From a virus: DNA of 64,000 bases. Position 1 is the first letter of the stretch. Each line of letters opens with the position of its first letter. Under the pieces are notes generated by a model. The model was not told the DNA's origin. It did no database searches and saw only the letters and a list, made by a program, of their open reading frames with translations. The stretch covers positions 24,487 through 88,486 of the IMG/VR virus record IMGVR_UViG_3300030329_001671; one strand, given 5' to 3'. The position numbers were made by a program, and so were the translations under genes. Shown here in pieces: positions 47,984-54,220 of this stretch.

Positions 47984-48017
47984 AAATGACCCCTTAACCT
48001 AGTTTTGGGGTCATTTT
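47984..48017 (+). terminator. Terminator-like hairpin
   Basis: AAATGACCCC (47984-47993) pairs with GGGGTCATTT (48007-48016); T-rich sequence follows. Confidence 0.75.
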
Positions 48018-48059
48018 GGTTATTTTGGTCATATATACCAAAATTGACCCTATATATGC

Positions 48060-48087
48060 TTGACACCATATGTCCATATGCTAAAAT
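48060..48087 (+). promoter_or_regulatory. Sigma70 promoter
   Basis: TTGACA-16-TAAAAT before the 48123 gene. Confidence 0.85.
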
Positions 48088-48122
48088 ATAGATACAACAA
48101 AACAAGGAACGGAGAAAATAAC

Positions 48123-48470
48123 ATGAAACTCATCAACGACGAACAAGCCTTTAGCATCTTAGAGGGTACACGGGCGCAAGGTACAATCTTCAACGTAACG
48201 TTCATCAAGCGCACTACGGGTGAGGTACGCAACATGAGAGCAAGACTCGGCGTGAAGCGTGGAGTTACAGGCGTAGGCATGGCATACAAGCCTAGCGAGA
48301 AGAATCTCCTTGCTTGCTACGACGTAGAAAAAGCCAAAGAGATGAAGGCGCAAGGTATGGACGATGTAACCGCATCGAAAAAGTCATACCGCATGATTGA
48401 CCTAAACAGTATCCTCAACATGACGGTAGGCGGTCAAGCATACCAAGTCTACACAACTGAGAAGTTGTAA
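48123..48470 (+). CDS. SH3-like barrel phage protein
   Basis: 115 residues from ATG 48123. The run FNVTFIKRTTGEVRNMRARLGVKRGVTG and the later YRMIDLNSILNM match a small family of phage and bacterial SH3-like proteins that I recall only by pattern. AAGGAACGGAG upstream. Role unknown. Confidence 0.7.
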   Translation: MKLINDEQAFSILEGTRAQGTIFNVTFIKRTTGEVRNMRARLGVKRGVTGVGMAYKPSEKNLLACYDVEKAKEMKAQGMDDVTASKKSYRMIDLNSILNMTVGGQAYQVYTTEKL

Positions 48471-48533
48471 GACACCGCACACAAGCCTCTGCGCTCCCTA
48501 CGGGGAGCGTAGGGCGCATAGAAAAGAAATGAC

Positions 48534-48671
48534 ATGAACATCATCAGTAAGCTATTACACAAGCACACATACAAGAGAACATACTACTTCGGGCATGTAC
48601 CGATGACAGTATGTACCGCATGTGGACACATAGCCGACTATGGGCGCATGTACTCTAACGGTAGCCACTAA
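48534..48671 (+). CDS. Small zinc-knuckle protein
   Basis: 45 residues from ATG 48534. CTACGH and His-rich N-terminus (KLLHKHTYKR). Weak ribosome site (AAAAGAAA). A GC hairpin (CGCTCCC/GGGAGCG, 48492-48509) lies before it. Confidence 0.5.
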   Translation: MNIISKLLHKHTYKRTYYFGHVPMTVCTACGHIADYGRMYSNGSH

Positions 48672-48693
48672 CACCCTACCCTATACACCCCAC

Positions 48694-48725
48694 AATATCC
48701 CACTGTAACAAGTGGGATATTTTTT
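48694..48725 (+). terminator. Strong intrinsic terminator
   Basis: AATATCCCACT (48694-48704) with AGTGGGATATT (48711-48721), then TTTT. Confidence 0.92.
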
Positions 48726-48754
48726 ATCTGTCAAAAACTGGTGCATGGCCGGGT

Positions 48755-48770
48755 TAGCACATATGTTCTA
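48755..48770. promoter_or_regulatory. Operator-like palindrome (variant)
   Basis: TAGCACATATGTTCTA, copy 3 of 5; one arm differs by one base (GCAC for GAAC). Confidence 0.5.
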
Positions 48771-48848
48771 CTCAAAGAAAAAATCTCACCCCACAATCGG
48801 CGTCGTCATCGGTGGCGATATTGTCGGCGTCGTCATCATCATTAGCAT

Positions 48849-48864
48849 TAGCACATATGTTCTA
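48849..48864. promoter_or_regulatory. Operator-like palindrome (variant)
   Basis: TAGCACATATGTTCTA, copy 4 of 5, identical to copy 3 and 94 bases from it. Confidence 0.5.
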
Positions 48865-48908
48865 TCGGTCAGACATTGCCCCGACGTAATAAAGGGCAAG
48901 TTACGTAA

Positions 48909-48924
48909 TAGAACAAATGTTCTA
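48909..48924. promoter_or_regulatory. Operator-like palindrome
   Basis: TAGAACAAATGTTCTA, copy 5 of 5, 60 bases after copy 4. Confidence 0.6.
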
Positions 48925-49070
48925 GGGAACCCATAAAGGGAGCCTAGCCATTCCCACGGCGGACGGGAAATCCGAAAAAAGGGGTTATTATAATAAGTAG
49001 TAGACAGCACATAAAACGGTGAAAGTATGATATAATAAAAATAACGCTAGCTATATCGCCGGGGGTTATA

Positions 49071-49346
49071 ATGAAATATGCAGTCCGCACAATAGAGTAT
49101 TTTGCTCATATGGGGGCAGAAGCTAGAACGACCCCTTACCTTGACGATAGAGAGAAGTTGAATCTGATGTCCGAGTACTTCGAGATTATTTTGGATGTAG
49201 TAGACGGTGATATGACTAGAGTAAAAGATTGGCATCTAAAAAGCATCAGAGGAGAAGATAATGAAGACTACGACGAAGAAGAGACTTGGCTTACTGGGAG
49301 CGGCTGTGGCTGCGGTGGGAGTTGTCTATGCGGTCAAGAATCGTAA
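49071..49346 (+). CDS. Small hypothetical protein, Cys-rich end
   Basis: 91 residues. Helical N-terminal part, then acidic (EDNEDYDEEE) and CGCGGSCLC. GGGGG precedes ATG at ~5 bases. It overlaps the next gene by 86 bases, so the C-terminal part is read in two frames. Confidence 0.55.
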   Translation: MKYAVRTIEYFAHMGAEARTTPYLDDREKLNLMSEYFEIILDVVDGDMTRVKDWHLKSIRGEDNEDYDEEETWLTGSGCGCGGSCLCGQES

Positions 49347-49461
49347 GGTTATCTCTGAGAAAACCGAAAACGTAAAGGAAAAGGCTGCTTTGCGTGTGCA
49401 TACAAAGCTAGGAATGCCCGCATACAGATACCTGAAAGAAAGGAACTACATACCGTTCTAA
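49261..49461 (+). CDS. Small membrane protein
   Basis: 66 residues, AGAGGAGA before ATG. One membrane segment (LGLLGAAVAAVGVVYAV) between basic regions, then a helical tail. Membrane-anchored; function unknown. Confidence 0.6.
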   Translation: MKTTTKKRLGLLGAAVAAVGVVYAVKNRKVISEKTENVKEKAALRVHTKLGMPAYRYLKERNYIPF

Positions 49462-49541
49462 TGAAAACCCTACTTGAAAGAATTGTTGACATGTTGAGGC
49501 GGATACCGAAGACTCCTCCGCCGGCCAAGAACACTAGCTAA
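49461..49541 (+). CDS. Possible micropeptide
   Basis: 26 residues, TAATG overlap with the previous stop: MKTLLERIVDMLRRIPKT then Pro-rich. Amphipathic helix. No own ribosome site; coupling is its only support. Confidence 0.3.
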   Translation: MKTLLERIVDMLRRIPKTPPPAKNTS

Positions 49542-49548
49542 CATCTAT

Positions 49549-49577
49549 TTGACAAATATTCCCGAAAAATATATCAT
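49549..49577 (+). promoter_or_regulatory. Sigma70 promoter
   Basis: TTGACA-17-TATCAT before the 49611 gene; the last consensus promoter of the small-gene region. Confidence 0.8.
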
Positions 49578-49610
49578 GAACCCCCGTTTAAGTGGAGAGT
49601 AAGACAAGTA

Positions 49611-49787
49611 ATGCAAAAAGGTGATAGAGTAGAAATTCGTCCGCATCACGACGTTTGGATGATGGGCGACCGATATGGTACAATAGAAAAGGTCGGGCGC
49701 AAATACGTACACGTACATATGGATAAGTCCGATAAAGTACTAAAGTTTGTCGAAAGCGACTTTCTGCTACTGTGGAAGGATAGATAG
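49611..49787 (+). CDS. KOW/SH3-like small protein
   Basis: 58 residues from ATG 49611. MQKGDRVEIRPHHDVWMMGD then YGTIEKVGRKYVHVHMD is typical of KOW/SH3 barrels that bind nucleic acid or ribosomal partners. GTGGAGAG upstream. Confidence 0.6.
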   Translation: MQKGDRVEIRPHHDVWMMGDRYGTIEKVGRKYVHVHMDKSDKVLKFVESDFLLLWKDR

Positions 49788-49788
49788 T

Positions 49789-49884
49789 ATGCAGACAGGT
49801 CTAAATGTATGCAATCATGGCATAAACATGAAAGATAAGTGTGAGAAGTGCGGAAGAGAAGCATCTTTTCCGACAAGTAGATAG
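49789..49884 (+). CDS. Zinc-knuckle micropeptide
   Basis: 31 residues: CNHG...KCEKCG gives C-x-H and CxxC ligands. AAGGATAG upstream. Confidence 0.45.
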   Translation: MQTGLNVCNHGINMKDKCEKCGREASFPTSR

Positions 49885-49893
49885 GACAGAGTA

Positions 49894-50127
49894 ATGGCAA
49901 CTCAACGAGAATGGGAAGCAGTAGTATGGCATTTCTTGGCAGATAAGCTAAGAGATACACACCCCAACGAGATAAAACGTTGGATATACGGCTTTGAACC
50001 CGACACTGAAGCGCAGGAAAAGCGGTGGAAGAACGCCATCGCTAAAGTCAAAGGTCAGGTTCAACGATTCGCAGACGAAGAAACCTGCGAAGAGGAGTGT
50101 ATTACTAGAGGACATGACCGTGTATAA
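49894..50127 (+). CDS. Small helical protein
   Basis: 77 residues, helical, Trp-rich, ending CEEECITRGHDRV. Overlaps the next gene by 14 bases. Confidence 0.6.
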   Translation: MATQREWEAVVWHFLADKLRDTHPNEIKRWIYGFEPDTEAQEKRWKNAIAKVKGQVQRFADEETCEEECITRGHDRV

Positions 50128-50407
50128 AAGTATAACTCGATTAGAGTTCGGTAACCGAAGCAAGAGAGGTAAGGCTAGTGGCACAGGGGCAGAGATATCG
50201 CCCGAATGCCAAGCAGTATTTCTCCAACTGAAACCGGGTAAAGGGATAAGAATCCCTCATCTGCACGAAGAATCGGAAAAGGGAGTGTGTAAACTCCTTA
50301 ACCGACTGAACGTGTACCGAACAACACACAACAGGTTTGACATAGCTATGAAGCATGACAGGTCAACCCAAGATTTATTAGTATTCAATTTTGAAGGAGA
50401 AAACTAA
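50114..50407 (+). CDS. Hypothetical protein
   Basis: 97 residues from ATG 50114. LEFGNRSKRGKASGTGAEISP then a VFLQLKPGKGIRIPH strand and helical end. Possibly nucleic-acid binding by its basic loops. Not recognised. Confidence 0.6.
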   Translation: MTVYKSITRLEFGNRSKRGKASGTGAEISPECQAVFLQLKPGKGIRIPHLHEESEKGVCKLLNRLNVYRTTHNRFDIAMKHDRSTQDLLVFNFEGEN

Positions 50408-50408
50408 T

Positions 50409-50891
50409 ATGAGTGAAGCTAGTGATTGGCTACAGGAAGTTAAGGCAGTTGTAGAGAAAGGGAGCGTTATCGCCCCCGAAATCTCCAGTAATTTGTCTAC
50501 GCACCTAAATAGTTACGAAACGGTTCTAGAAATTCTTTCACGACCGCCCGAAGAGGTTTCAAAAGTAGTAAGCCTCCTCACAAGCGTTACAGGAAACCAA
50601 CCTGTACCAACACCCCAACCTGAGGCTGTAACGCCTCCTCCTGCGCCTGAACCGCAGGAAATGGATCCTCTAGTCGCACAGGCGATAGGTTCAACTCCCG
50701 CAGGACTAGGCGGTGGTGGAAATGATGCTCCTCCCGCTGCTTTACAGAATTGGATGCAAACCTCAGGAGTTTCGCAAGGAACTTACGATGATGCAGATAT
50801 GAAGTCTAGTGGAATGCGAAAAAGCGCAAACTTGGGAGACAAATCTCCGGGTGGCGGAAGTCCACAGAAGTTGACTAGAGTAGTAGAATAG
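50409..50891 (+). CDS. Hypothetical protein with Pro-rich linker
   Basis: 160 residues from ATG 50409 (GAAGGAG upstream). Helical N-terminal ~70 residues, Pro/Thr linker (TPQPEAVTPPPAPEPQ), glycine-rich C-terminus. Looks like a virion or structural accessory protein. Confidence 0.62.
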   Translation: MSEASDWLQEVKAVVEKGSVIAPEISSNLSTHLNSYETVLEILSRPPEEVSKVVSLLTSVTGNQPVPTPQPEAVTPPPAPEPQEMDPLVAQAIGSTPAGLGGGGNDAPPAALQNWMQTSGVSQGTYDDADMKSSGMRKSANLGDKSPGGGSPQKLTRVVE

Positions 50892-51085
50892 TGGAAATTA
50901 AAAAAGTTTTAAGTATAGCTTCAGTTATATCGGCTCTACACTTTGTAGAAGACCTAATTCTATTTACTATAGGTCGATATACTGAGGTTACTTTACCTGT
51001 TGTCATAATTGGGGTTGTAGGATTGTCTCTTATTTTAGCCCTGTTGTCTAGAAATCAAAAAATTAAAAAATTTATAGGAAGTTAA
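50891..51085 (+). CDS. Small membrane protein
   Basis: 64 residues, GTG start overlapping the upstream stop. Two hydrophobic segments (VISALHFVEDLILFTI; LPVVIIGVVGLSLILALL). Holin-like size but no lysis context. Confidence 0.58.
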   Translation: MEIKKVLSIASVISALHFVEDLILFTIGRYTEVTLPVVIIGVVGLSLILALLSRNQKIKKFIGS

Positions 51086-51086
51086 A

Positions 51087-51224
51087 ATGGCTAGGAGATC
51101 TTGGGTAAAATGTGCATGTGGGCATAAATTACATGCTAAGTCGGGAAATACTACTTGTATTCCCTGTATGAAGAAGGCGCAAAAGAATCCTGCCTCTAAA
51201 ACCCTTGTACGGAGAGTAAGATAG
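51087..51224 (+). CDS. Small zinc-ribbon protein
   Basis: 45 residues from ATG 51087: CACGHK and CIPC pairs, basic tail. GGAAG upstream. Confidence 0.55.
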   Translation: MARRSWVKCACGHKLHAKSGNTTCIPCMKKAQKNPASKTLVRRVR

Positions 51225-51227
51225 CTA

Positions 51228-51641
51228 ATGTACGAATACTACTGTACTGTTCTAAAAATCGTAGATGGAGACACCCTTGACGTTGATATAGACTTGGGGT
51301 TCTCTACTACCCTTAGGAAACAACGTATTCGTATGCACGGCATCGACACTCCTGAGTCTAGAACTAGAGATTTGGAAGAAAAGGCTAGAGGGCTTCTCTC
51401 TAAAGAGTTTTTACAATCCCAATGTCCAGTTGGTTCCAAAGTTCGCCTCTACAGTCACGGAAAAGGTAAGTTTGGAAGAATTCTGGGTGAAATTTATACA
51501 GGATATGGAGACAGTATAAATAAAATAATGTGCGACGAAGGGTTTGCAGTCGAGTACACAGGTGGCAGTAAGGATGAGTTGACTGCGAAACACTTAGCCA
51601 ATAAAGATAAATTAATTGAGAAAGGACTTTTATCCGTATAA
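51228..51641 (+). CDS. Staphylococcal-type thermonuclease (SNase)
   Basis: 137 residues. KIVDGDTLDVDIDLGF (metal Asp), RIRMHGIDTPESR (catalytic Arg, Glu region) and GKFGRILGEI (second Arg) are all intact. A calcium-dependent nuclease; no signal peptide, so intracellular, perhaps degrading host DNA. Single-domain length. Confidence 0.9.
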   Translation: MYEYYCTVLKIVDGDTLDVDIDLGFSTTLRKQRIRMHGIDTPESRTRDLEEKARGLLSKEFLQSQCPVGSKVRLYSHGKGKFGRILGEIYTGYGDSINKIMCDEGFAVEYTGGSKDELTAKHLANKDKLIEKGLLSV

Positions 51642-51642
51642 T
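51632..51642 (+). promoter_or_regulatory. Extended -10 promoter
   Basis: ATCCGTATAAT (TATAAT 51637-51642), TTGAGA 15 bases upstream. Only ~10 nt of leader before the 51657 gene. Confidence 0.5.
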
Positions 51643-51656
51643 ATAATGAGGATTAA

Positions 51657-51830
51657 ATGGCAAACAGTAAAGAAGTGCATATACCTAATCATTTTCGACC
51701 TATAGAAGATAGGTGGGAATGGGTCGTTGAGCATAAAACACCTAATAGGTCGGAACGTAGAAAGATGTTGAGGGATGCTCGTAGAGCGGCTAAGAAAGCT
51801 AACCGTGAGGAAAAACGTCTTGGACAATAA
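51657..51830 (+). CDS. Small basic protein
   Basis: 57 residues from ATG 51657 (GAGGATT upstream). WEWVVEH then RRKMLRDARRAAKKANREEKR, likely nucleic-acid binding. Confidence 0.58.
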   Translation: MANSKEVHIPNHFRPIEDRWEWVVEHKTPNRSERRKMLRDARRAAKKANREEKRLGQ

Positions 51831-52080
51831 ATATCTAATAGATTTGTGTAACGCTGCCAAAAATGGTAAAGTTATCCTTCATATAGAGGGTAAATCAAAA
51901 GATTCTTCGCAAATTTTTAAGGGCGGAGGAGCTACAGGAGACTATCATCACACAGGTGAAGGTGGTGAGAACTACTACGAGTTCGATGCGGAAGAAGTTC
52001 GTAAATCTGTCGAACTAAGAGATAATATTTTAGGAGATTTGATTCAGACAGGACCCCAAGTTTCTGTAACTGACCTCTAA
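51820..52080 (+). CDS. Hypothetical protein
   Basis: 86 residues from TTG 51820, chosen because GAGG lies 9 bases upstream; GTG 51805 or ATG 51775 (inside the previous gene) are alternatives. Glycine- and His-rich middle (FKGGGATGDYHHTGEGGENYY). Not recognised. Confidence 0.55.
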   Translation: MDNKYLIDLCNAAKNGKVILHIEGKSKDSSQIFKGGGATGDYHHTGEGGENYYEFDAEEVRKSVELRDNILGDLIQTGPQVSVTDL

Positions 52081-52089
52081 ACCTATCTT

Positions 52090-52102
52090 TTTTGCGTATA
52101 AT
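52090..52102 (+). promoter_or_regulatory. Promoter for fibre operon (extended -10)
   Basis: TTTTGCGTATAAT (TATAAT 52097-52102); GTATAATAACAATAGA is identical to the sequence at 29.2 kb. No clear -35. Confidence 0.6.
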
Positions 52103-52121
52103 AACAATAGAACAGCACAGA

Positions 52122-52147
52122 AGAGACAACTTAGGTTGTCTCTTTTT
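52122..52147 (+). terminator. Terminator directly after promoter
   Basis: AGAGACAAC (52122-52130) pairs with GTTGTCTCT (52135-52143), then TTTT. Ends ~40 nt after the predicted start, as at 29.2 kb. Confidence 0.75.
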
Positions 52148-52208
52148 ATTTAGACAGAGACCGTGGTAGAAAAGTCTATGGAAATAACCAATCTTAATGG
52201 AGGCCTCA

Positions 52209-53057
52209 ATGCCCAAAGAAGTTGATAATATTGTGTCTGCTCTAATGCAGGACCCTGATTTTCGCCCTGAACAAGGTCGTACTAAAGAAGAATCGGCTTA
52301 TGCTGTCGCTAATTCTAGAATTAGCCAGATGGAAAAAGCCCGAAAAGCTTTATCTTTAGCAAAAATGTTCCCTAAGTGGACAGAAGACCTACTAGATTTA
52401 AAGAAACAACCCCCCGGTGCCGTAGGTCGGCCTACTGGAACTGACCCGTATAAGCGTCCTCACCGAAAAGGAACAGGTACAGGAGCTCATAACTACCCTG
52501 CAACTAGACGCTCCCCCGCTAAACCTGCTGGATCTACTCCTAAAGGACCTCCTCCGTTTCCGGGAGCGCAATGGAATCCTATTACTCACCAATGGCACAA
52601 GCCCGGTCAGGTAGATTTATCTCGACAAGGACCGTCCCCTACGGCTCAAGCAGGTACTCCTAATCCTCAAGTCGCAGGATATAACCCCTACGGACAAAAT
52701 CCTACCCAATATCCGCCTCAAATTCGTAATGATGAGCCTGTAACAGGTTCTAACATAGATGGAATGGTTGGCGCACCTAGTCGTGCTACAGGTGGAGGAT
52801 TTGGTGGAGATGATAACTTCATGGCACTTAATGACATGAACGACGATCAATTAGAGGAAATCATCAACGGAATTAATGACCAAGTTAAATATTGGGACAA
52901 ACAAGGTTATAAAGACATTTCAAATATGTACAAAGCTAAATTATTTGAAGTTGAAGAAGAAATAGACCGCCGAGCTTCAATGGAACGTGGCAAGTTAGAT
53001 AAGAATTTCTCTTGGAGAGATTTGCTGAGGATAAAAGACGAAGAAGGAGATAAATAA
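52209..53057 (+). CDS. Probable virion protein with disordered middle
   Basis: 282 residues from ATG 52209 (GGAGG upstream; ATG 52197 is part of the leader). N-terminal ~60 residues helical (RTKEESAYAVANSRISQMEK), then a long Pro/Gly/Gln-rich disordered part, then an acidic helical C-terminus. First gene of the fibre operon. Not recognised. Confidence 0.65.
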   Translation: MPKEVDNIVSALMQDPDFRPEQGRTKEESAYAVANSRISQMEKARKALSLAKMFPKWTEDLLDLKKQPPGAVGRPTGTDPYKRPHRKGTGTGAHNYPATRRSPAKPAGSTPKGPPPFPGAQWNPITHQWHKPGQVDLSRQGPSPTAQAGTPNPQVAGYNPYGQNPTQYPPQIRNDEPVTGSNIDGMVGAPSRATGGGFGGDDNFMALNDMNDDQLEEIINGINDQVKYWDKQGYKDISNMYKAKLFEVEEEIDRRASMERGKLDKNFSWRDLLRIKDEEGDK

Positions 53058-53593
53058 TGGTAGAACAGGACATGAGTTTCATGAACGAAGCGTTACAAGT
53101 CCAAAAACAGGAAAATAAGGAGAGGGAAACTAAAGAAGCTAATGAAGCTAAAGTTGAAAAACCAAAAGCAGAAACTCCTAAAAAGACAACTAGTAAGCGA
53201 GCGGGAAGAAAAAAGACCGTTGCGAAGAAAGGGGCATCCATCAAAAAGTCTGAGGTAGTTGCTCCTAGTGCAGAAAGAAAGCCTTACTACATAGAAGCGG
53301 AATTGCTAGCGGGTGGAAAGCCAGTAGGTTTTATAGCCGCTCACAAAACTCCTGTAAATAGAGGCTTTTATACCTCTCCAGCAGGATTGGAACTAACATG
53401 GTCAGATCCCGCATATATGGCTAGGATTGAGGGTTTAATGGATAGTGGGGCAAATATTATAGAAGACGGAAAAGTGGTTGAGTCACTTGACCCTAATGTG
53501 GATAGTTGGAAATTTATTGAGAATTTTCCAAGGCTTTTCTTAGGTGAGCCATTTTCAGGTGGAGTAGTTAGGGAGATAGATGAGGATGAATAA
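53057..53593 (+). CDS. Hypothetical structural protein
   Basis: 178 residues; TAATG start. Charged N-terminal half with Lys-rich region (KKTTSKRAGRKKTVAKKG), and a folded C-terminal half (KPYYIEAELLAGGKPVGFIAA). Likely virion-associated. Confidence 0.62.
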   Translation: MVEQDMSFMNEALQVQKQENKERETKEANEAKVEKPKAETPKKTTSKRAGRKKTVAKKGASIKKSEVVAPSAERKPYYIEAELLAGGKPVGFIAAHKTPVNRGFYTSPAGLELTWSDPAYMARIEGLMDSGANIIEDGKVVESLDPNVDSWKFIENFPRLFLGEPFSGGVVREIDEDE

Positions 53594-53876
53594 ATTTAGG
53601 CGGGAAGAGGTTTCTACACCGACTAGAACACGAAGAATAGACGTTCATGGTGTTCGTAAAGAAAATTTAGAGTTGAAGGAGCAGTTGAAAAAGGCTCAGG
53701 AAATGATAAAGGATAATAAAAATCGTCCTATTGATTATTCTAGAGCGTTTACCCATGCTAAACCAACTACAGATAACGCAGCTATGAGACTAGAAGGCTA
53801 TCAACCTTTACCAAAGGTGGGTAGAACGCAACGAATAATGATGGGTGATGGAACAAACCCATTCGTGAGGTATTAA
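53580..53876 (+). CDS. Small basic coiled-coil protein
   Basis: 98 residues from ATG 53580 or 53586. A coiled-coil segment (NLELKEQLKKAQEMIKD) follows a basic N-terminus. Overlaps the upstream gene. Confidence 0.58.
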   Translation: MRMNKFRREEVSTPTRTRRIDVHGVRKENLELKEQLKKAQEMIKDNKNRPIDYSRAFTHAKPTTDNAAMRLEGYQPLPKVGRTQRIMMGDGTNPFVRY

Positions 53877-54215
53877 ATGGCAACTCCACAATGGCATGAA
53901 GAAGCTAGAACTTGGCAACCTTATTCAAAACATAAGGCTTTTACCCATACTACAACGGGTAATACAGCCGAAACTGTGTTTGAGGTAGCCGGAAATGCCG
54001 AATATTTTCAAAAAATTTCACTTATATGTGAAACTAACGATCTTTACATAGAATTTGACGGTGATGCGGTGCAGAGTACTACTGCTGGAAGTTTGTTGGT
54101 TCCGGCAGGAGAAGGTTATTCTGATACCAATATTTATATCGGAACTAAACTTAGTGTAATAGTAGCCACAAACGGTTCTAACGGGCGTATTCGTGGCATT
54201 GCATGGGGTAGATAA
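53877..54215 (+). CDS. Beta-rich virion protein
   Basis: 112 residues directly abutting the previous stop. All-beta pattern (AETVFEVAGNAEYFQKISLIC...IYIGTKLSVIVATNGSNGRI) like small virion decoration or collar proteins. Confidence 0.6.
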   Translation: MATPQWHEEARTWQPYSKHKAFTHTTTGNTAETVFEVAGNAEYFQKISLICETNDLYIEFDGDAVQSTTAGSLLVPAGEGYSDTNIYIGTKLSVIVATNGSNGRIRGIAWGR

Positions 54216-54220
54216 CGTGA

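Larger units (their letters stand above)
48672..49070 (+). other. 399-bp gap with terminator and three operator-like palindromes
   Basis: Holds a terminator, palindromes at 48755, 48849 and 48909, a direct repeat CGGCGTCGTCATC (48798 and 48825), and -10-like TATAAT boxes near 48990 and 49035 before the 49071 gene. An open frame (48712-48936) crosses all palindromes and lacks a ribosome site, so I do not call it. Confidence 0.6.

Noticed and set aside
48712-48936. 74-residue frame with a hydrophobic run
   Set aside because: Starts inside a terminator, no ribosome site, crosses three palindromes and a direct repeat. A short membrane peptide from ATG 48745 is not excluded.
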